Part shown: in pieces, positions 35,881 to 43,737 of the stretch
Layout: each line of letters starts with the position of its first letter
Numbering within the stretch: position 1 is the first letter of the stretch
Assembly (NCBI GenBank): GCA_029448655.1
Contig: JACCLO010000006.1
Span: 1,054,001 to 1,118,000 of the forward strand
Reading direction: 5' to 3'
Source: Wolfiporia cocos
Lineage: Eukaryota; Basidiomycota; Agaricomycetes; Polyporales; Phaeolaceae
DNA: 64,000 bases
The notes under the pieces: model-generated
Told to the model about the DNA's origin: nothing
The model's input: only the letters and a program-made list of their open reading frames with translations
The model's database searches: none
Program-made: the position numbers and the translations under genes

Positions 35881-36159
35881 TGTAGAACCTAGATAGCCGA
35901 TTAGCCTATCTCAGTCGTGACGGTGGTATAACGACTATATTGTAGTACCTAGATAGCCGATTAGCCTATCTACGGGTTACTACATATCAGTATGCGAGTG
36001 GTGGTGTATCGTAGCGTAGGGGAACGTACCTCAGCCGTGACGGTGGTATAACGACTGAGGAAAGGAGCAAGCGACGAGAGAGAGAGGATATATAAACATG
36101 ACTACACGTGATTCGGACAGAGCTTCAACTATGACGATATGACGCGTTCGGCAACGACA
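35881..36159 (-). repeat. copia 5' LTR
   Basis: 279 bp. It keeps C at the four CpG sites that read T in the other LTR. Its outer end is followed by the target duplication CTCCC. Confidence 0.93.
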
Positions 36160-36176
36160 CTCCCATTACTTATAGA

Positions 36177-36709
36177 TATGCAAGTTCCCCTGGAAGAACA
36201 GGAGACATCTGTGAGTGGATCTCAATATATGTATGATTTTGATGTTGATATAAAAAGCCCTTGAGTTCCTCGCTCATCCGATACTAATGCTGGCAGGAAG
36301 GCAAACATTGTTCAATGCTAGTGTTGGCAGAAAGGCTGCAGCTCTAAGCGCCTGTAATCGTGGGATGATCGGAGTATGAGAAGTTTCTATATATGGCTCG
36401 AGCCATTTCGGATGAAAATGACATGGCGCGCTTTGTGATTTCACTCTGTCCTCTTCGGAACTCTGATCCAGAGAGCTGAGATACAACGCGAGAGAATTCT
36501 GTCCTTCATCACGTCACACGGGGGTCTATATACATGTTAGCTTGTGCAAACACGTCATATACTAAGAGAATAGAAAATAGGAGAAATGAGATCATTCGGA
36601 GCTTGGGGAGTCATACAAGTACATAATTTCATGGCCAAGCGCAGGTACAATACACAAGACCTTAATATGACTCTTTGTGAGGTCAACGGCGCAGGGGCAG
36701 ACTCGTTCG
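36177..36709. other. host remnant between the two transposon clusters
   Basis: 533 bases of host DNA left between the Helitron array and the palindromic element. It carries the downstream parts of a candidate plus-strand gene (36177-36479) and the end of a candidate minus-strand frame (36592-36700). The last nine bases are one copy of the 9-bp direct repeat of the palindromic element. Confidence 0.5.
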
Positions 36710-36774
36710 AGACCGTCGGAATTCCCTGGTCCGGCAGATTCCGCCGGACATGAAGATATATGTCTTAAGTGTAG

Positions 36775-37695
36775 TGTCACAGATAATGCGAAAGCATAAT
36801 ATCATAGACGTTACGGAGCAATAACTAGGGTACATTACCCGTACGTGGCGCCGGCATACATGGCCTACACCATAGAGTGTCTAATAGGCGCCGAGCGTGG
36901 GAATATGAACTGCAGATATAGCTGGACCCTCGATAGCAGCATGAGCTGTTATCGTAGCCCTTTTGGGGGAGTGGCTATTATGCCACTCATAAGCACGTTG
37001 CATTGGGTCCGCAGCGCGTCTTGTGATATAATAACAGCTCACCCGGTCGCCGGTTCGAACCTGGGTGGTGGCAAATATTTCCACTGCCTGGGGCGCTTCC
37101 GAACCACTGGCGGCTGAGGGAAAAGTACCCACCACGTGACCCCCTGTATCATGGGGCCCCTCTATAACCGTAAGGTATCAGGGGATAAGATTGGTCAAAG
37201 CTTGCGTGGTAAAAACTACTATTAAATAGCCTTAACCCGCACCCAAAATCCAGGGTGTAAGTCGGGCCTTCAAGAGGTTGGCACACACGTCATAAGCCAA
37301 ATGGTATAAGGGATTGGGGGTACCCTTCACCAGGCACAATGACAAAGCATAGTAGAAGTGATAACTTAGTACCGGGGGCGGCTTGATGCAGCCTAAGTTA
37401 TCTCCTTAACCAGAGACGGTTAATCCTTGAAGTGGGGGTAATGTCACAGATAATGCGAAAGCATAATATCATAGACGTTACGGAGCAATAACTAGGGTAC
37501 ATTACCCGTACGTGGCGCCGGCATACATGGCCTACACCATAGAGTGTCTAATAGGCGCCGAGCGTGGGAATATGAACTGCAGATATAGCTGGACCCTCGA
37601 TAGCAGCATGAGCTGTTATCGTAGCCCTTTTGGGGGAGTGGCTATTATGCCACTCATAAGCACGTTGCATTGGGTCCGCAGCGCGTCTTGTGATA
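36775..37695 (+). mobile_element. TRIM-like element with identical 254-bp terminal repeats
   Basis: 921 bp: direct repeats 36775-37028 and 37442-37695 (identical by eye, TGTCACAG...TTGTGATA) around a 413-bp non-coding middle. It is flanked by a perfect 5-bp duplication TGTAG (36770-36774 and 37696-37700). The right arm of the palindrome has the empty site with a single TGTAG. The middle ends in a polypurine-like GAAGTGGGGGTAA. No classical CCA-type primer site follows the left repeat; instead a tRNA-like segment with a box-B sequence GGTTCGAACC lies at 37052-37061. Repeats ending in TA are unusual for LTRs. Size and structure fit a terminal-repeat retrotransposon in miniature. Confidence 0.7.
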
Positions 37696-38651
37696 TGTAG
37701 CGCTGGATGCTACTTAAGATGTATGGTATATATGCCTTAAGTACAGCAACGGATGCTACTTAAGGTGTACACGATATATGACTTAAGTGTAGGCTGGACA
37801 CCACTTAAGGGTATATGCCTTAACCACAGCACCAGATGAAACTTAAGATATAATAATGAAGCTCTGGCACTGAAGTACTGAAGTAGATGCCCACCACACT
37901 GCTTGCATTTGCATTTGCATTATTCAGACCATGTGCCCCATGGCCAATATTTCTTTAAAATGAATCTATATGCTGCCACAATAGGCAAAGTACAATGGCT
38001 ATCTTATAAGTCATGTGATCCCATATAATCCTACATACTGGACAATACAATGTTTGTGATGGCCCACAACAATTAATGATTATGTCATTGCAAGGGTCCA
38101 GCTTTGCTTGGAGTGACAAACTGAGAAACTGAAGATAAATCAGTGAAGGTTACAGTTATACCACTTAAGCAGCCAACAGCACACATCTTAAGTGTCACAG
38201 TGCAAGTGCTGAAGTGCTGAAGTGGTATAACTGTAGCCTTCACTGATTTATCTTCAGTTTCTTAGTTGGCACTCCAAGTAAAGCTGCACCTTTGCAATGA
38301 TAAAATCATTTCTAAGTCCCTGTCATTACAAACATTATGTTGTCGGTATATAGATTTATATTGTATGACTACCATTGTACTTTGCCTACTGCAGTGGTGT
38401 ACAAATCTACTCACAAAGAAAGACTAGCTATGGGGCATATAGTTTGGATAATGCAAATGCAAATGTGAGCAGTGCGGCGAGTGGCATCTACTTCAGTGCT
38501 TCAGTGCTGGAGCTTCATTGTTATATCTTAAGTGGCGTCCGGCGCTATGCTTAAGGCATATATATGCATCTTAAGTAGCATCCGTTGCTGTACTTACTAA
38601 AGGCATATACATTATACATCTCAAGTAGCATCCAGCACTACACTTAAGACA

Positions 38652-39417
38652 TCCATAAAGTAAGGGGAGCTCGCGCCGTAGGCGCTCGCGTGCCGCTAGC
38701 GTGTCGCTCGCGTTTTGCGCACATGGACGCCACGTTTGCCGCGTGGCGTCCATGCGCGTTGTTGATCCTCCTCCCATTAGATAGGGCGCCTGCCGTCCGC
38801 GGAGTTGGCCGGTAGATTCCCACGCCCAGCGCCTGCAAGGTGCGCGCGCTGTTCCTGCCCCGCACCACGGGGATTCGTGCCCCATGCCACGGGGATTCGT
38901 GCCCCATGCCACGGGGATTCGTGCCCCACACCACGGGGATTCGTGGCCCATTCCATGGGGGTTTGTGGCCCATGCCACAGGGATTTGTGTCCTGTGGCAT
39001 GGGGATTTTGTAATGTAAATACCCCACACCACGGGGATTTGTACCCCGTGCCACGGGGATTCGTGCCCTACACCACGGGGATTTTTGGCCCATGCCATGG
39101 GGGTTTGTGCCCCATGCCATGGGGATTCGTGCCCCATGCCACAGGGATTTGTGTCCTGTGGCATGGGGATTTTGTAATATAAATACTCCACACCACAGGG
39201 GTTTGTACCCTGTGCCACAGGTATTTGCACCCCAATGCCACAGGGGTGAATTCCCACACCCAGTGCCTGCAAGGCGTTCATGCCGGTTACAGATTCTACA
39301 AGCAAAGCGACAACGATACCGAGCATCAACGAGGTGGAGGAGTGGCTGAGCAGGCAGAGACTAAAATATATTCCTAAGATATAATGTTTGTGGCGAAGCC
39401 ACAGGTAATTAAGCTAG
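38652..39417 (+). mobile_element. Helitron copy 6, first unit of a dimer
   Basis: 766 bp on plus. It starts TCCATAAAGTAAGGGGAG after A (38651). It ends with hairpin TTGTGGCGAAGCCACAG (39388-39404), spacer and CTAG (39414-39417). It has the same internal order as copy 2, including a minisatellite at about 38860-39250. The second unit follows with no gap. Confidence 0.88.
38860..39250. repeat. minisatellite inside Helitron copy 6
   Basis: About 17 units of the 21-22 bp family, inverted relative to those at 25.9-29.9 kb because the element lies on the other strand. Gives long but spurious open frames on both strands (for example 38571-39329). Confidence 0.85.
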
Positions 39418-39701
39418 TCTAAGTACTAAAGGGCCGTGGATTGCGTGGGAACTGCCATGTGCTTTTCCACGTGTGCCACGTGCTGTCCGTCGTCCCATAG
39501 GGCTCGCGCCACCGACCCGGGAAGTTGGCCAGTGGATTCCCACGCCCAGCACCTGCAAGGCGCGCATGCCGGTTGCAAAGGTGTTACAAGCGAAGCGACG
39601 ACGAGGCCGAGCGTCAGCGAGGTGGAGGAGTGGCTGAGCGGGGAGAGATAAACAACTCCTAAAGTACAAAATTGTGGCGAAGCCACAGGTAATTAAGCTA
39701 G
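39418..39701 (+). mobile_element. Helitron copy 7, second unit of the dimer
   Basis: 284 bp on plus. It starts TCTAAGTACTAAAGGG directly after the CTAG of copy 6. It ends with hairpin TTGTGGCGAAGCCACAG (39672-39688) and CTAG (39698-39701), followed by T. It is the counterpart of copy 1 at 25.3-25.8 kb. Confidence 0.87.
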
Positions 39702-39753
39702 TATATCTTCATGTCCGGCGGAATCCGCCGGACCAGGGAATTCCGGTGTTCAT

Positions 39754-40549
39754 TAGTCTCGTCCCCAGACCTTGCACGTGGCTGCTGCCACTCGGGAGGA
39801 CCCGAGCGGAGTGCGAAAAACATATTGCAGCAGCCACTGTACAAGGTCTGGTGGGTTTCGTCAGGGCGGGTGTAGGTGACCCCGTCTCGTGATCGCGACG
39901 CTGGCCTACAGCGCGACGCGCATCCTCACATTTGTACTTGTATGCTACCTGATTTCGCAGAATCACTGTCATAATGCCCTCTAAGCAAACTCACGCAGAC
40001 TGCGACGTTAACGATATGCTCAATGCGGCGCGTACTGTGGCCGAGAAATGTTGCCAATATTATACTCATCCGCAGATACACGCCGCTTAGTCACCGAGAA
40101 ATTCCAAAACGTATTTGGGGCTGACAGAGTGCAGTACGACTGGCAGCTTGATGTCAGGGAGGCACTGCTGCTGCACCTAGACTCCGTTGTCACTGCCGGC
40201 ACAGGATCGGGCAAAACTGGACTGGTTTGGATGTCTGATGAGATGGTGGCAAAGTCGTGATTGTCATTGTTAAGCTCAGACATTATGATTCAAAGTGATA
40301 AGATGGTGCAGTATGGCATAGACACGGCCAGCTACGCTTCGCGTGCGTTTGTGAGCTCATCGAGTGCGACGCGTCGCGCGCTGTACGCCACGCCAGCATC
40401 GCGGTCACGAGATGGGGTCACCTACACCCGCCCTGACGAAACCCACCAGACCTTATACCAGTGGCACCTGCAATATGTTTTTCGCACTCCGCCCGGACAT
40501 GTCCGGGCTGCAGGTGCCACGTGAGGTATAAGGTCTGGAACCGAGACTA
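39754..40549 (+). mobile_element. Mutator-like element with captured helicase fragment (Pack-MULE type)
   Basis: 796 bp with inverted repeats of roughly 165-180 bp (TAGTCTCG... at 39754; its mirror ends at 40549), flanked by a perfect 9-bp duplication GGTGTTCAT (39745-39753 and 40550-40558). The 9-bp duplication and long terminal repeats are Mutator-superfamily features. Between the repeats is a RecQ-type helicase gene fragment. Each repeat contains nested hairpins. No transposase is encoded, so it must move in trans. Confidence 0.75.
39974..40310 (+). pseudogene. RecQ-like DEAD-box helicase fragment
   Basis: Two exon pieces (from ATG 39974 and from about 40073, separated by an intron-like GTACTG...CGCAG) encode KFQNVFGADRVQYDWQLDV and then the Walker A segment VTAGTGSGKT. 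The phase then shifts (after about 40235) to GKVVIVIVK, the beta-strand that follows motif I in RecQ-type proteins, and homology ends. It is the N-terminal piece of a helicase type common in agaricomycete genomes, captured as genomic DNA with its intron, and cannot be functional. Confidence 0.6.
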
Positions 40550-40567
40550 GGTGTTCATACTCGTTCG

Positions 40568-41035
40568 CGACTTGCGTCGCGTTCGGACGCCGCGAACATA
40601 CCGCATTGGGCATTGCCAAAGCCAAATAGGCGCTACCAACAGCTTTTCTGGACCACGTTAACGAAGAGGAAGGGAACTCCCATTTCCGTTGACGCAATTC
40701 GGCCAGTGTGATCTATAACTAAGTGCTGACATCTCAACCCAAACCAGTTTTTTGTGCACATAGGATTCGGAGAACCTTTTGGATTCGACATTTACTTGAT
40801 TTGATCAGATAAGTTTAGCAGATTTGGCGCTTACCTCCACGTCCATACTTACATCTTAGTTGCTTCTGACAGCTTCATGAAAGATTGGCTTTCGTGCATA
40901 TCATAGGCCGCTGGAATTGAGAATGAAATCTTGAGTAAGTTACATTATAACATATCAAATTCGATGCATATGAGGACATTGATGTCAGGCAGCGCCCAGT
41001 ATGGGACGCGCAGTCCCACAAGCCAAAATTACACT
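40568..41035. other. host spacer left of the transporter gene
   Basis: 468 bases: part of a possible broken exon (40568-40632, minus), then AT-rich DNA with the 3' UTR of the sugar transporter. No further gene recognised. Confidence 0.45.
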
Positions 41036-43737
41036 TCACGCCTTCATGGCAATCTCCTGCTTTTCCGAGCTGTCCACGTCGGTTGGGTTGAAGCCATACT
41101 GGTCGAGGCCGATGCGCTTCTCGATGGCAAGTTGGCGCTCTTGGTCGGCCACAGCGAGGCCCGCCGAACCGAAAATATCGTCCATCTCCTCGAGGGTAAG
41201 GCCCTTCGTCTCGGGAACCTTATCGCAGATCCGGCGTCAGTGCTAATTCTCGGGATTGCGCAAATGCAGCCGCGCCAGATGTGAACACTGACCAGGAACC
41301 AAATGAATAGGCCACCCAGGAACGAGAAGGACTGAACAGACATAGATAATCAGCATAAATCATTGCGAGATCCAATCGCAACCGCGAGAACTAGTACATA
41401 CCCCGAAGAAGATGAAGGTCCCGAAGCCGATTCGGGCCAACATCGTAGGCGTGACTTGACCGACAATGAAGTTGTTCATCTGATGCGTTGATATCATGTC
41501 AGCATGTTGAACCGAACGAGTAATGCAAGGCAGAGAATGCCAAACTCACCCAGTTGGACGACGCAGCAATCGAGATGCCCTTTCCACGCACTGACATTGG
41601 CCAGATCTCCGCCACCACGATCCAAGAACATGGCCCTGCATTCAAAATTCAAGATGAACAAGCGATACGCGTTGGAGAATGCGATTGACAAACCCCAGCT
41701 GTAGCCGAAGCCGATCGCGAAGAGCCATACAAATGCGCAAGCAGCCCATCCAGCGGCTTTATGTCTGATTTATTGGCGCCGACTCAGCAAAGCGATATGA
41801 TATGCCACACGCAGGAAACTCACGATGACCAAGAGTCATGGAACAGCGCAGTGATAATTGCAACGATGATGTGACATCTGTAGTCGATGCTTTAGTACGT
41901 CCTATATATCTGTGTTTATGTGTACTCACGCAGCCATGAGGAACGCCCCAGAGATGAGCACGGGCTTCCGGCCAAGGCTGTCCACCCAAATGACAGCCGG
42001 GATCGTGGCAAGGAACATGCTGTATGGGACATACATTGTCAATGATGTGAACTCAGTTAAACAGATCAGATGGGTCCTACACAATGCCAACGACACCGGT
42101 CGCCAATAGAGAGTTTGTGCTTCCGGTGAGACCGAGCGAAGTAAAGATGGACGGAGCGTAATACAAGATAGCGTTGACTCCGGTCCACTGCTGGAAGAAC
42201 ATCGTCAAGCTACCGATTGCGACACGACGAAGGAGCGCTGAGGTGCGTAGGTCAGAATTTGCGAGAAGAAGCCGCGAATAGAATACTCACTTCGTGACCG
42301 AAGTAGACTCAGATACCCGTAGAAGCCGAGCTTGAAGTTCGACTTGAAGGAACCGTCTTGGTATTCAGGGAAGTTGATCTCTGATATCTCCTTCTCGAAC
42401 AGATATTGCGCTCTGATTTCCCTGATAGCTAACATCAGCGGCATCACTTGTCTCTGCGACAGCTTGCTTACAGGTACTCGATCTGAACGACTTCTGAGTC
42501 AGGAGGCAAGCGGCGGACTCTGCTGAGCACCATAAGCGCCTCCTCGTCACGGCCTTGGTTCACAAGCCATCTGCGACGGAACAAGCGATCTTCAGCACGG
42601 AAACAGGCATCAAAGATCGTGAAGCTTACCTCGGCGAGAAAGGCATGAACAGAATTCCAATACCCAAGATGAGAGCAGGGACCAATTGCAGCGCGATCGG
42701 CAGACGCCACGCCGCCGGTGACTGAGTGGATCCAGTCCCCCCGATGTAGTTGGTGCCGTAGTCGATCCAGAAGGATATCATAATTCCGAACGTGATCGAC
42801 ATCTGCTGGAGGGCGACGAGACTGCCACGGACCTCCGGCGGTGCGAGCTCGGCACTACGCTACGTGTGAGTATGATTCCATTGTTAGGGATTAGGGTCAC
42901 TTACTTGTACAATGGGACCACCATACTCAGCGAACCGACACCCCAGCCGGTGATAAATCTGCCTGTTGTCGTGGTATCAATCGAGGAACTGGTGATACGG
43001 TGCGTGATGCATACCTGCGTAGATTGATCCCGGGTGGAACGCTGTGTCTTGTACGATGACACCGATACAGAAGACGACGACAGCTATGGTTTCACATAGT
43101 CGGCAGATCTGGGCTGTCGTGGAGAGCAACTGTACGTACCGAGAACGATACAATACTTCCGTGACAATTTGTCTGCCAGCGTACCGGTGCACAGGACGCC
43201 GAACCAAGCACCGAGCTCGAGGACTGACACAAGCCATCCCTTCAGATCCGTGTTATCAACCGCCGATGCCATGCGATCGTCGAAGTTTGTCATACTGCAC
43301 AATATTCAATCAGCGGCTTGTACTGCAACTCCGCATGCACTTACTCAAGCACACTTGAAAATACACCCTGTACGCCATTCTATTGGTTAGCCAGCTCAGC
43401 CTCCTGATCGGAATCGACTTGCCTGGTTATATCCTGACCAACATGGCGCTTGGTTAGCCGCTATAACAAGCCGAACGTATGTATTGCTTACCGTACAACC
43501 TATCGCGAAATATCAGTCCCTCACATCACGCAGCGGTCAAATCGACTCACAGTCCACCCAGCGACGCGAAGATCGCGATCGCGAACACTCTCCCATTGTG
43601 CATCAATCCCGCCTGACGATTCGCATAACGATATCAATCTGGTCATGACCGCCTTACAACAAAGCACTCACCCATCCCGACTTTCCCTGTAGCGTCCTAC
43701 GACGGCTTGAAGTCGGCGCTACGGCACCCCCGGCCAT
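41036..43737 (-). CDS. MFS sugar transporter
   Basis: Sugar-porter family member at the plasma membrane, twelve helices expected. The start is ATG 43737 ([20 protein letters not shown]), then [15 protein letters not shown] over short exons. Signature motifs: [36 protein letters not shown] (the D-R/K loop), [20 protein letters not shown] (42570-42490), [14 protein letters not shown] (about 41985), and the C-terminal [17 protein letters not shown] followed by a tail ending EKQEIAMKA at 41036. More than ten introns. Hexose or quinate-type substrates are possible; residues alone do not decide. It reads away from the transposon cluster's right edge and is itself intact. Confidence 0.88.

Larger units (their letters stand above)
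30836..36159 (-). mobile_element. Ty1/copia LTR retrotransposon, full length
   Basis: 5,324 bp with two 279-bp LTRs (TG...CA), flanked by a perfect 5-bp target duplication CTCCC (30831-30835 and 36160-36164). Minus orientation: primer-binding site next to the right LTR, polypurine tract GAGGGGGAG next to the left LTR, and one gag-pol frame between. The domain order, with integrase before reverse transcriptase, identifies copia. The LTRs differ at five positions (about 98 percent identity), so insertion was recent. One in-frame stop interrupts gag-pol. Confidence 0.95.
29196..36176 (-). mobile_element. Helitron copy 5, interrupted by a solo LTR and a copia element
   Basis: Minus-strand element about 935 bp long once two later insertions are removed. 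The 5' end TCTATAAGTAATGGGAG begins at 36176, preceded by A. It is split after CTCCC by the copia element (30836-36159) and again at CTAGC by the solo LTR (30089-30800). The 3' end has hairpin GTGGCAAAGCCAC (29223-29211, loop base changed) and CTAG (29199-29196). The two flanks join seamlessly: GAGCTCCC plus ATTACTTATAGA on plus. Confidence 0.85.
25218..36479 (+). pseudogene. candidate small gene split by the transposon cluster
   Basis: Plus-strand ATG in good context (acgcgATGGCAGC) opens 13 codons (MAANKYPLVQLKK) that run exactly to the A at 25257 where the Helitron array begins. Removing 25258-36176 rejoins the frame with TATGCAAGTTCCCC at 36177, giving ICKFPWKNRRH and then a GTGAGT donor at 36212. 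A canonical branch point and acceptor, TACTAATGCTGGCAG, ends at 36299. A further 35-codon open stretch (EYEKFLYMARAISDENDM onward, 36372-36479) follows. No family is recognised, and the exon order beyond the first intron is unresolved. If real, the gene is destroyed by a 10.9-kb insertion in its first exon; the open frame could also be chance. Confidence 0.35.
36710..40558. mobile_element. large palindromic (foldback) DNA element with nested insertions
   Basis: Bounded by a 9-bp direct repeat ACTCGTTCG (36701-36709 and 40559-40567). The two arms are inverted copies: left 36710-36774 plus 37701-38166, right 38220-38651 plus 39702-39753, about 0.5 kb each, around a loop of roughly 50 bases. The arms contain many CTTAAG palindromes and a terminal CGGAATTCCCTGGTCCGGC motif. 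The outermost few bases match poorly, so the exact termini are less sure. The 9-bp duplication and long inverted repeats fit a Mutator-like or foldback transposon. Nested inside are a TRIM-like element, a Helitron dimer and a second Mutator-like element. No transposase was seen. Confidence 0.75.
36592..40632 (-). pseudogene. candidate exon split by the palindromic element
   Basis: On the minus strand a splice-acceptor-like TTGGTAG ends at 40633. From 40632 the frame is open to the insertion point. After removal of 36701-40558 (the element plus one repeat copy), it continues without shift to a stop at 36592. In total 60 residues, including LFGFGNAQCGMFAASERDAS and KVLCIVPALGHEIMYLYD. No family is recognised with confidence and no upstream exon was defined. 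A frame of this length spanning a junction could be chance. Confidence 0.25.

Noticed and set aside
36775..37061. A tRNA gene at the box-B-like GGTTCGAACC
   Set aside because: No cloverleaf, anticodon stem or acceptor pairing could be assembled around it, and the flanking bases belong to a mobile element.
36710..40558. Reading the whole 36.7-40.6 kb palindrome as one transposon with the helicase fragment as cargo
   Set aside because: The helicase fragment lies inside its own element, with separate inverted repeats and its own 9-bp duplication.
25500..40600. CRISPR-like or prokaryotic repeat system
   Set aside because: The repeats are eukaryotic transposons and minisatellites; repeat spacing is uneven, spacers are not unique, and all genes are spliced.
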